From: Flavobacterium subsaxonicum WB 4.1-42 = DSM 21790
GTDB lineage: Bacteria > Bacteroidota > Bacteroidia > Flavobacteriales > Flavobacteriaceae
Direction: 5' to 3'
NCBI RefSeq assembly: GCF_000422725.1
Contig: NZ_AUGP01000017.1
Location: forward strand, 1-64,000
DNA: 64,000 nucleotides
Each line of letters starts with the position of its first letter. The stretch's first letter is position 1. Under the pieces are notes generated by a model. It did not search any database and had not been told where the DNA came from. It was given only the letters and a program-made list of their open reading frames with translations. The position numbers and the translations under genes are program-made. Shown in pieces: positions 26,470 to 33,995 of this stretch.

Positions 26470-26773
26470 AATTGTTGAATAAAAGGATAAAATAATACGG
26501 CCTGGCGTGTTGTATATTTTTTTATAGGTAAACACTTATTAAGCCTTCACTAATTTAGTAAGTATTGCAGTGTTTATAAGGGTTATGGTCGTGAATTATT
26601 TGTTAAACTTTACACAAATAAGGAGCAACAATACAGGTAACACAAACATTATCAATAACTTAACCACTTAACTAATCCTATTTAAAACCTTCTTAACATA
26701 ATGTAACGTTAATTAGCTAACAATCAGCAGGCAAGCTTGCCGAACTTTGTACTATAACCAAATACAAAATGTT

Positions 26774-26962
26774 ATGGCATCAGGAAACCAAACACCGGCA
26801 CCAAAATCTTCAAGCGGAAAAGATTTAAAAGATACTGATTCGACTGAGCTGAAAAAAGCGATACCTGAGGCCGAAAAAGGCGCTGCCAAAAAAACATCGG
26901 CCACTAAAACACCGCAAAAAATTCAGGATGGCGATACTTCTGAAAAGAAGCGAGAATATTAA
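26774..26962 (+). CDS. Small disordered lysine-rich protein
   Basis: From the ATG at 26774 the product is 62 residues, made almost only of Lys, Ser, Thr, Pro, Asp, Glu and Ala. There is no hydrophobic core, so it is predicted to be intrinsically disordered. It lies 25 bases upstream of another highly hydrophilic gene. A 12-base palindrome, GGCAAGCTTGCC (26731-26742), lies upstream and might be a regulatory site. The composition recalls stress-induced hydrophilins. The function is unknown. Confidence 0.65.
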   Translation: MASGNQTPAPKSSSGKDLKDTDSTELKKAIPEAEKGAAKKTSATKTPQKIQDGDTSEKKREY

Positions 26963-26987
26963 ACGATCCAAATTAAATTACTATATC

Positions 26988-27479
26988 ATGCAAACAGATA
27001 GAAACCAAAATACCGGCAACTTAGGTGCTAAAAGCCTTACAGATGACCGTTATATAGACGATACCGACTCTGACTGGAACGTTAACCAAAGTGTTGCTGC
27101 CAGCAGCGCCAACCGTAACGAAGATCGCGATAAAGACCGTTACAGCGACGACAGAACTATAAATACCGATAAGAACCACGATAAAGATTCTAAAACTTTT
27201 AACGAAGACGAAGAATCGTGGGATAACAGAAAAGATGCCGAAACTACTACCTCTAATAAAGGTACCGAGGATAACGACTGGGATGAAAATGATGCCATGC
27301 AGCGCGGTACAGCAAGCAGGTATTTTGATGACTCTCAAAACTACAAAGCATCTTCAAGGTATGATGAGTACGACGAGCACAGGGATGCCGCTGCCGGCGA
27401 TTACATAAACAGCGACCATAGCGAATATAACCGTGGCAACGACCGCTTTAGGTGGGATGAGCCTCAGGATGAAGAATAA
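26988..27479 (+). CDS. Disordered Asp/Asn/Arg-rich hydrophilic protein
   Basis: From the ATG at 26988 the product is 163 residues, with more than half Asp, Glu, Asn, Arg, Lys and Ser, hardly any aliphatic residues and no Cys. Short acidic repeats recur (DRYSDDR, DRYIDD, RYDEYDEH). This is a hydrophilin- or LEA-like composition, suggesting a desiccation or osmotic-stress protectant, but that is inference from composition alone. It is probably cotranscribed with the small gene before it; a strong terminator follows. Confidence 0.7.
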   Translation: MQTDRNQNTGNLGAKSLTDDRYIDDTDSDWNVNQSVAASSANRNEDRDKDRYSDDRTINTDKNHDKDSKTFNEDEESWDNRKDAETTTSNKGTEDNDWDENDAMQRGTASRYFDDSQNYKASSRYDEYDEHRDAAAGDYINSDHSEYNRGNDRFRWDEPQDEE

Positions 27480-27524
27480 GGGTTAGACGTACGAATTATT
27501 TATAGTTCAGAACCTAATCCAAAT

Positions 27525-27558
27525 AAAGAGGGATAGCACATTTTGCTATCCCTCTTTT
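27525..27558. terminator. Terminator of the hydrophilic pair, also usable by the opposite gene
   Basis: The stem AAAGAGGGATAGC/GCTATCCCTCTTT with a 7-base loop is followed by T. It lies between converging genes. Confidence 0.9.
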
Positions 27559-27581
27559 GTATTTATTACCATCTGGTTAAC

Positions 27582-28019
27582 CTACACTCTTCGGTTATCG
27601 GCTTTCCAGTTTTGTACGGCACGTTTAATGGCATCGGCCGTAAGGTTTTCGGCAATGGCGCGGCTGGCCAGTGCGGGCAGCTCTTCATCGGGTGCAAACC
27701 TAAGTGCAAACAACTGGCCTTCGGTAAGCTGTGCCTCTAACGGCTCCAGCCTTTGGCCTGTAATTACAAAATAGCGGTAGCGCAGCTCCATAAGTACAAT
27801 ACGGTTTTGCAGTGTAAGTGCATAGTGCTGGCGCAGCATATAAGCCACCCAGGTAATACAGGCAAAAACAATATCAAGGGCAATCCATAGCGGATTCCAA
27901 CCGGTTTGCCAGGCATGTATGGTACAGCCGGCCATGCACAGCAGCATTACCGGATAAAACACAAAATGATGGGGCGGGTAAAACCTTATGTGGTTTTTAT
28001 AATTCTGTTGTTTTGCCAT
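27582..28019 (-). CDS. DUF6526-family membrane protein
   Basis: This 145-residue protein opens with the pattern HIRFYPPHHFVFYP characteristic of this Bacteroidota family. Two membrane helices follow (about 20-38 and 46-62). A cytoplasmic helical tail contains RYRYFVITGQRL and FALRFAPDEELPALA. The function is unknown. It is a single gene. Confidence 0.85.
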   Translation of the reverse strand: MAKQQNYKNHIRFYPPHHFVFYPVMLLCMAGCTIHAWQTGWNPLWIALDIVFACITWVAYMLRQHYALTLQNRIVLMELRYRYFVITGQRLEPLEAQLTEGQLFALRFAPDEELPALASRAIAENLTADAIKRAVQNWKADNRRV

Positions 28020-28112
28020 CAGGGCTATTTAATTAGTTTCTATTAGATGGGTTATGTGGTATTATCAAATGTAACAAATTAAATTGTAAGCATTACCGCA
28101 CTTTTAACTATT

Positions 28113-28670
28113 CTACAGCCTTTTGCCTTCGGTACTGGCATTTAACAGTTTTTCAAATCGCGACTGGCGTGTTTTTTCCTGCCTGGCCGATGTTATCCAA
28201 TGCAGCACCACCTTTTGGTAGGATGGTGCCTGTGTGGTAAAAAACTCCCAGGCAGTTTTGTTTGCTTTAAATTCGGCTTCCATTTCAGATGATAATGTAG
28301 CCACATCTTTTTGCTCGTGAGAGTAGATCCTTGATTTGTTCTCTGTCCGCTTTTTATACGCCGCAAGCCCTGCCGGCTTTACAAGCTTTTGGGCAATAAG
28401 GTTTTCCATCTTATCAATATTTACCGCGCTCCATATACTGCCCGCCCTACGGGGCGTAAAACGTATAGTATAACTTTCGGCATCGCGCGATTTACGTACA
28501 CCGTCTATCCACCCATAGCACAATGCCTTGTCAACCGATTGCGGCCATGTTATACTCTCTCTACCGCTGCCGGTTTTATAAAAGCCAACAAGCAGCTCTG
28601 GTGCTGTTTCGTGGTTTTTATCGAGCCATTGCCTAAAATCGTCCTGGTTTGCAAAAAAAGTGGGTTCCAT
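28113..28670 (-). CDS. YdeI/OmpD-associated family protein
   Basis: This is a 185-residue cytoplasmic protein. It shows the family pattern: LLVGFYKTGSGRESITWPQS, ALCYGWIDGVRK near 50-61, FTPRRAGSIWSAVN near 70-83, and a C-terminal region ending in a lysine-rich tail that follows TSARQEKTRQSRFEKL. Members are annotated as YdeI or bacteriocin-protection proteins, but the biochemical role is not established. It is a monocistronic gene. Confidence 0.85.
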   Translation of the reverse strand: MEPTFFANQDDFRQWLDKNHETAPELLVGFYKTGSGRESITWPQSVDKALCYGWIDGVRKSRDAESYTIRFTPRRAGSIWSAVNIDKMENLIAQKLVKPAGLAAYKKRTENKSRIYSHEQKDVATLSSEMEAEFKANKTAWEFFTTQAPSYQKVVLHWITSARQEKTRQSRFEKLLNASTEGKRL

Positions 28671-28732
28671 TTAATGGGGTTTTGGGAAGATAAAATTACG
28701 AATTTTAAATTATGAATTTGGAAGGAGGCTTT

Positions 28733-28830
28733 TTTACAAAGGTTCACAAAGGAACACGAAAGTTACACAAAGCATCGCGCCATACATTTATATAATGCTG
28801 ACACAAATTTCACGAATTTCACAAATTAAC
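28733..28830. repeat. CACAAAG and CACGAATT repeat fragments upstream of trehalase
   Basis: The 352-base gap (28671-29022) between divergent genes holds a CACAAAG-family fragment (28733-28778) and an ACACAAATTTCACGAATTTC fragment (about 28800-28826). A doublet of AACTCTAAACCCAAA words lies near 28900. I see no confident promoter or gene. Confidence 0.5.
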
Positions 28831-29022
28831 TATTCGGCTCTGAAAGGGTCAAACATAATAGCGTAGGGCAACGCCCCATGTACACGGAAAATCAACCCAA
28901 AACTCTAAACCCAAAACTCTAAACCGCATTCCATGCTAATTTATTGTTAACCCCCGTAAAGCTTACCTGCAAAACAAACATAAAGTAGTATTTTTAGGGT
29001 TAAGTTACCACACCTCCAAAAG

Positions 29023-30996
29023 ATGTTTAGAGTTAACCCCCAAATAAAAAAACCTGTATTTCTGTTGTTTTCAACCGTTGTTGCAGGTACTATGCTTATG
29101 AGTTGCAGCCACAAATTTATAGAGAGCCAAACTGTTTTTAACCTTCCGGTAGAGCACACCATGGCCGACCTACTGGCCGGTTATGATACCGATGGCGATA
29201 AACGTATTACTAAAGACGATGCCCCCGCGAACAAAGATTATTTTTTGCTGAGCACCAAGGGCGACACTGTTATTTTGCGCAACACCTATTATATAAGCAA
29301 TCTGTTACAGGAACTTGCCATTGCTAACGATAGTGCACAGGAAAACCTGCTGATATCGTTACGCCAAATTCAGGAGCCGCCTGCAGAGCGTATTTCGCGC
29401 CGTATAAAAACCCAGTTTTGGGACGACCTTACCCGAACTATAGACGAGGCCGGCCTTGACCGCATTGCCGGCGATGATAAAATGCACGATACCCAACAAC
29501 GGGTGTATGTTCCGTTTGATGATGCCGTGGGCATTGCCTATTTTAAAGAGTTGCAAACCCGTAAGCCAAAGCTTGAGGTGGTTGTTTTACCCGAAAATAT
29601 TACGGCTGAATATGTTAGGTCGATAAACGAGAAGCCGGGTATACTTTCTCTTAAAATTGAAGATGGCAAGGGAGTGCCTTTTGTGGTACCCGGTGGCCGC
29701 TTTAACGAAATGTATGGCTGGGATAGTTATTTTGAGAACATTGGCCTGCTGATAGACCACAGGTACGACCTTGCCAAGGCTATGGTAGACAATTTTTGCT
29801 ATCAGGTTAAACATTACGGCAAAATATTAAATGCCAACAGGTCGTACTACCTAACACGTACGCAGCCACCATTTTTGTCGTCGGCTATACGCGAGGTGTA
29901 CCATGCCATGCCCGCTAAAGATAAAGAATGGCTTGCCGAAAGCCTTGCCATTGCCATACACGAGTATAACACCGTGTGGATGCAGGGCAACCGTTATACG
30001 CCCCAAACCGGCCTTAATCGCTACTATGCTGATGGATTAGGAATTCCGCCCGAAACAGAGCCAGGGCATTTTAAAGAGATACTACAGGAATATGCTGATA
30101 AGCACCATGTAACTGAAATTGAATTTGAGACGAAATATAAAAGCGGCGAAATTAAAAGCGCATCGTTAGACCGCTATTTTGTACATGATCGTACGCTTCG
30201 CGAAAGCGGGCACGATACCAGTTGGCGCCTGGATAACGTTGCTGCCGATTTAAATTCGGTTGATGTTAACGCACTGCTTTACAAATACGAAAAAGACTTT
30301 GAGTTTTTAATAAGCACTTATTTTAAAGATGGATTTAAAGGTTTAGATGGCACAACCTACACTGCTAACTTTTGGCATGAAAAGGCTGAGACCAGAAAGC
30401 TTTTAATGCGTAAATACCTTTGGGATGATAAGCTACAGGGCTTTTTTGATTATAATGTAAAAACACAGCAGCGCGGCGATTTTATGTCGGCTACCAATTT
30501 CTTTCCGCTTTGGGCGGGGTTATGTACTAAAGACGAAGCCGCCAAATTGGTTACCATACTAATGCACGAGCTAAAGGCCGAAGGCGGCATTACAGGATCG
30601 AGCAAGGCATCGTTAGATAAGTACGCTATTAATGGTGTACAGCGCCAGTGGGATTATCCTAACGGTTGGGCACCGCACCAAATGTTGCTCTGGAAAGGCC
30701 TTATAAACTATGGTTACGACAATGAAGCCCGTGAGCTTATTTACCGTTGGCTATGGACGATTACCAAAAATGCTGTTGATTATAATGGTACCATACCCGA
30801 GAAATATGATGTGGTTAACGCCACCCATAAGGTATATGCCGAATACGGCAACGTAGGTACCGATTTTGCCTACATTACCCGTAGTGGTTTTGGATGGATG
30901 AATGCATCCTACCAATACGGCCTGAGCCTGCTACCCGAAGAATACATTAAAAAACTGGATGCCCTGGAAAGTCCGGATAGTGTTTTTGAGAAGTAA
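29023..30996 (+). CDS. treA: Lipoprotein alpha,alpha-trehalase (GH37)
   Basis: It hydrolyses trehalose to two glucose. The 657 residues begin with a lipoprotein signal (TMLMSC, Cys28), so the enzyme is anchored in the envelope. Both GH37 signatures are present: PGGRFNEMYGWDSY near residues 223-236 and QWDYPNGWAP near 543-552. Other family blocks include FLSSAIREVY and ESGHDTSWR. Between the lipid anchor and the catalytic domain is an EF-hand-like loop, DTDGDKRITKDD (55-66), not normally part of trehalases. It stands alone; there is no transporter or phosphotrehalase nearby. Confidence 0.93.
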   Translation: MFRVNPQIKKPVFLLFSTVVAGTMLMSCSHKFIESQTVFNLPVEHTMADLLAGYDTDGDKRITKDDAPANKDYFLLSTKGDTVILRNTYYISNLLQELAIANDSAQENLLISLRQIQEPPAERISRRIKTQFWDDLTRTIDEAGLDRIAGDDKMHDTQQRVYVPFDDAVGIAYFKELQTRKPKLEVVVLPENITAEYVRSINEKPGILSLKIEDGKGVPFVVPGGRFNEMYGWDSYFENIGLLIDHRYDLAKAMVDNFCYQVKHYGKILNANRSYYLTRTQPPFLSSAIREVYHAMPAKDKEWLAESLAIAIHEYNTVWMQGNRYTPQTGLNRYYADGLGIPPETEPGHFKEILQEYADKHHVTEIEFETKYKSGEIKSASLDRYFVHDRTLRESGHDTSWRLDNVAADLNSVDVNALLYKYEKDFEFLISTYFKDGFKGLDGTTYTANFWHEKAETRKLLMRKYLWDDKLQGFFDYNVKTQQRGDFMSATNFFPLWAGLCTKDEAAKLVTILMHELKAEGGITGSSKASLDKYAINGVQRQWDYPNGWAPHQMLLWKGLINYGYDNEARELIYRWLWTITKNAVDYNGTIPEKYDVVNATHKVYAEYGNVGTDFAYITRSGFGWMNASYQYGLSLLPEEYIKKLDALESPDSVFEK

Positions 30997-31033
30997 GTAT
31001 TTGGTTGTTAGGTGTTAGTCGGATGCAGTATGT

Positions 31034-31072
31034 CATTCTGAGCGAAGTGCAACGGAGCCGAAGAATCTAATC
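31034..31072. repeat. GTCATTCTGAGCGAAG-type intergenic repeat
   Basis: This short palindromic intergenic element is of the kind widespread in Bacteroidota. A related copy lies at 45736-45772 and a shorter relative near 61808-61832. It lies between trehalase and the converging DUF2461 gene. Confidence 0.5.
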
Positions 31073-31082
31073 CGGATACACC

Positions 31083-31781
31083 CTACTCCTCCAACAAACT
31101 AATTCCGTTAGCGTTAGTGGTTAGTACCTCGCTCATGTAATCAAAAAACGGACGCATATTTTTATACGCCTGGCTGGCATTTTTCAAAAAATCAGGGCTT
31201 AACACCTCGGCATCGGTAAATCTTTTAATTAGCAAAAACTGCTTGTAACGCAATAGGTCTATAGCTTCGTGAGCCGCATCAAAACCTTTGGGTGTGGTTT
31301 TAAGCTGCTCGCCATTAAGCGTACCAAAAGTCTGGGTAAAAGATTTACTGGTAAGAATTTTTCTCAATGGTGCCGAATCATAACTAATATCATCGCGGAC
31401 ACGCTTTAAATCGGGTGCACTGGGCGACCAGAAACCACCAGCCAAAAATGTATTTCCCGGCTCAATATGGTAGTAGTACCCACCCCTGCGGCTTGCTGTA
31501 GCCCTTGTAAAACCACCACCCCAATATTTTTTGTACGGCGTTTTATCGCCGGAAAAACGGGTATCGCGGTAAATGCGTTGCTGGCTCTTTTTGCCGCTTG
31601 CAGTCTCTATAACATCGTGAGTGTTGAGTTCGTTCAACAGGCCATCGGCAAACGTTTCTATAGAACTTTGTTGCTTAACAAACTCCTCTTTATGGTCGGC
31701 AAACCAGTCGCGGTTATTGTTTTGTTGTAATTGCTGTAAAAAATCTAAAGCCGATGCCGGTATCTGGGGTTGTTGTGCCAT
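31083..31781 (-). CDS. DUF2461 (TIGR02453) family protein
   Basis: This 232-residue cytoplasmic protein matches the family: FLQQLQQNNNRDWFADHKEEF near 14-34, RIYRDTRFSGDKTPYKKYWG near 68-87, GGYYYHIEPGNTFLAGGFW near 99-117, and a C-terminal FFDYM/LTT segment. The highly conserved Arg, Asp and Lys in the RDTRFSGDKTPYK block suggest a nucleic-acid or nucleotide role, but no function is established. It precedes no obvious partner; the isoaspartyl peptidase gene is 51 bases upstream. Confidence 0.88.
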   Translation of the reverse strand: MAQQPQIPASALDFLQQLQQNNNRDWFADHKEEFVKQQSSIETFADGLLNELNTHDVIETASGKKSQQRIYRDTRFSGDKTPYKKYWGGGFTRATASRRGGYYYHIEPGNTFLAGGFWSPSAPDLKRVRDDISYDSAPLRKILTSKSFTQTFGTLNGEQLKTTPKGFDAAHEAIDLLRYKQFLLIKRFTDAEVLSPDFLKNASQAYKNMRPFFDYMSEVLTTNANGISLLEE

Positions 31782-31831
31782 GTAATAGGGTTTTGTTAAT
31801 CTTATAAAGTTCTTTACAAGGCTATAGTTAT

Positions 31832-32674
31832 CTAATCAAAAACAACTACATCAGTACCATCAAAGCTGGCAAACACCATGCTTGGATGCGAATCCTGATG
31901 AAAAACATTTCCCTTAGCATCAATGCCAATAGCCCCGGCAAAACCATCATAAGGTTTAAGTTCGGTAAACGTTTTGGCAAAAGCATCGGCAATAGCCATA
32001 CCATCGGTAACGCGGGTTACAATTTTGGTGGCGGTAGCGTTGCTTACAATGTCTTCGCCTACGCCCGTACAGCTCACGCCGCAAAAAGCATTGGCGTAGT
32101 TTCCGGCAACTGTTGCAGAGTCAGATATCCTTCCTACCATTTCAAAACCTTTACCACCTGTAGATGTTGCCACCGCAAGTTTGCCATCAGCATCCAGCGC
32201 CACACAGCCTACAGTACCGGTACCGGTAGCGGCAAGTTTCTTTTCAAATTCGGCGCGGCGCTCAGGAGTCTCTGTACTAAATTCAGCAAAACCATTGGCT
32301 GTCGCAAACTGGTTCGCACCTTCGCTACCAAGAACGCGGTCGTCGTACGGCATTAGTTTTTCGGCAACCAAAATAGGGTTCTTAACATTCTGAATATTAA
32401 TAACCCCACTAAGCTTTTGGGTAGTGCCATCCATAAGGGCAGCGCTCATTCTAATCTGCCCATCGCTTTGTATCTGCGACCCTATACCCGCATTAAATAG
32501 CACATTATCTTCTAACAACGACACCGCATAAACCACAGTTTGTGTAGCCGTATGCGATTTTAAATAATCGTATGCCTGTTTAACAATGGTAGTAAGTGCC
32601 TCTTGTTTGGCTGCTTTGGTTTTCGCATCGGTTGTAGATTCGCTAAAAAAGCCGCCGTGTAGTATTAATTTCAT
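31832..32674 (-). CDS. iaaA: Plant-type L-asparaginase / isoaspartyl peptidase (Ntn hydrolase)
   Basis: From the ATG at 32674 the proenzyme is 280 residues. It self-cleaves before the threonine nucleophile in TGTVGCVALD (Thr154), giving alpha and beta chains. Other family features are FNAGIGS near 60, ASTG-type TSTGGKG near 168-174, and GEDIVSNATA. The enzyme splits beta-aspartyl peptides; family members can hydrolyse beta-Asp-Arg, the dipeptide released by cyanophycinase. Its place next to cphB and two cphA genes makes that its likely role. The 15 codons upstream in frame are probably not translated. Confidence 0.9.
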   Translation of the reverse strand: MKLILHGGFFSESTTDAKTKAAKQEALTTIVKQAYDYLKSHTATQTVVYAVSLLEDNVLFNAGIGSQIQSDGQIRMSAALMDGTTQKLSGVINIQNVKNPILVAEKLMPYDDRVLGSEGANQFATANGFAEFSTETPERRAEFEKKLAATGTGTVGCVALDADGKLAVATSTGGKGFEMVGRISDSATVAGNYANAFCGVSCTGVGEDIVSNATATKIVTRVTDGMAIADAFAKTFTELKPYDGFAGAIGIDAKGNVFHQDSHPSMVFASFDGTDVVVFD

Positions 32675-32695
32675 TTCTATATGTTTAGTTTGTAC

Positions 32696-32812
32696 CACAA
32701 AGTTTCGCAAAGAAGGCACAAAGATTCACAAAGCTAAAATAAATTATCCAAACTTATTGTAACGCTTTCTTTGCGAATCTTTGTGCCTCCTTCGTGTTTC
32801 TTTGCAGAAGTT
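32696..32812. repeat. Inverted CACAAAG repeat between iaaA and cphB
   Basis: The left arm (about 32706-32739, with AAGGCACAAAGATTCACAAAG-like sequence) and the right arm (about 32766-32800, with CTTTGCGAATCTTTGTGCC) form a strong imperfect hairpin. The same words occur at 445-490 and 28733-28778. Confidence 0.6.
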
Positions 32813-32820
32813 CTCCTTCC

Positions 32821-33753
32821 CTACTCCTTATCATCATTTACCGGGTCAGAATCTGTTTCTGCCGGGGTAAATAATGGTATAGAATATTGCGAGTTATGTA
32901 TTTCCATAACATGGGTGTTAAGGTCGTACGTATCATACATGCTCATTACATGCACAATCATATTATTAATGCTAATAGGCTTGCCCAGTTCTACCTGTGT
33001 AAGGTTGGTATCCATAATCTGGCGGCCATCCACTAAAATTACAAGTCCGCTGCCAATGGCTTCCATTTTACCATCGCTGGTAATCAGCAGGCCGGTATCT
33101 TCGCCAAGTCCAATACCCAGTACGCGGGGGTTGCCCACCACAGCCTGAAACAGGCGCCCCATTCGGCCACGCTGCACAAAGTGTGTATCTATAATAACAT
33201 TCTCGATCAGGCTAAGGCCACTGGTAATTTTCACCTCGCCTTTAAGCAAAGCCTCCTGGCTGCTGCCCTGGTAAATCATGTTGTTGGATGCTGCCGCTGC
33301 ACCGGCCGATGTACCTGCATAAATAAAATCTTCGTTCTTAAATTTATCCAGTATAATATCGTGCAGTTTGGTACCACCAAGGATGGATGTTAGCCTAAGC
33401 TGGTCGCCGCCGGTAAACATTACCACATCGGCAGCCTGTATACGGGCTAAAATTTCGGGGTCTTTAGTCTGCTCCCTTTTTTCTATATACATAAGGCCAA
33501 CATTTTTGGCCTGTAAATATTCAAATGCCTTAACATACTGTGGCCCAACTTCGCGCGGAATTACCGATGCTGTGGTTATTACCTCAATACGGCTTTCTTC
33601 GCCATGTTTAGACTCACGGATAATGCGACGCAAAATACCGGTTTCAAAAAAGTTCAGGTTATTGGCTATATTAGCATCATAAGATGCTTCTGTAAAGCTA
33701 CCTTTATCTACCGCGCCACCTATTATTATGAGTTTCCCCTTTACATTATTCAT
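32821..33753 (-). CDS. cphB: Cyanophycinase
   Basis: This is a serine exopeptidase (family S51) that degrades cyanophycin to beta-Asp-Arg dipeptides. The 310 residues contain the nucleophile Ser149 in GTSAGAA, an upstream MFTGGDQLRL block at 112-121 and DTHFVQRGRMGRL with the conserved His near 190. There is no signal peptide, so it acts on intracellular granules. The C-terminal 10 residues are acidic and variable. It is transcribed divergently from cphA, 242 bases apart, in the same locus as an isoaspartyl peptidase. Confidence 0.93.
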   Translation of the reverse strand: MNNVKGKLIIIGGAVDKGSFTEASYDANIANNLNFFETGILRRIIRESKHGEESRIEVITTASVIPREVGPQYVKAFEYLQAKNVGLMYIEKREQTKDPEILARIQAADVVMFTGGDQLRLTSILGGTKLHDIILDKFKNEDFIYAGTSAGAAAASNNMIYQGSSQEALLKGEVKITSGLSLIENVIIDTHFVQRGRMGRLFQAVVGNPRVLGIGLGEDTGLLITSDGKMEAIGSGLVILVDGRQIMDTNLTQVELGKPISINNMIVHVMSMYDTYDLNTHVMEIHNSQYSIPLFTPAETDSDPVNDDKE

Positions 33754-33995
33754 GCTGCAAAATTAATTAAATACGTAAAAAACGCAATTTACGGTTAATT
33801 ATTTCTTTACAAATTGTTACCAAAGGCAAAAATTGCAAAATATTTAGGGCAAAGATACTTTTTAATTATTTTTTTAAGTAATTTTCTAACGATGAATTGC
33901 CGTTTAAAACGCTTTACGTTACTTTTATCAAAAACACAAAAACAAGAATAAATATTGAGACTTACAGCTAACACAACCCCCTTTTTTACCAATTT

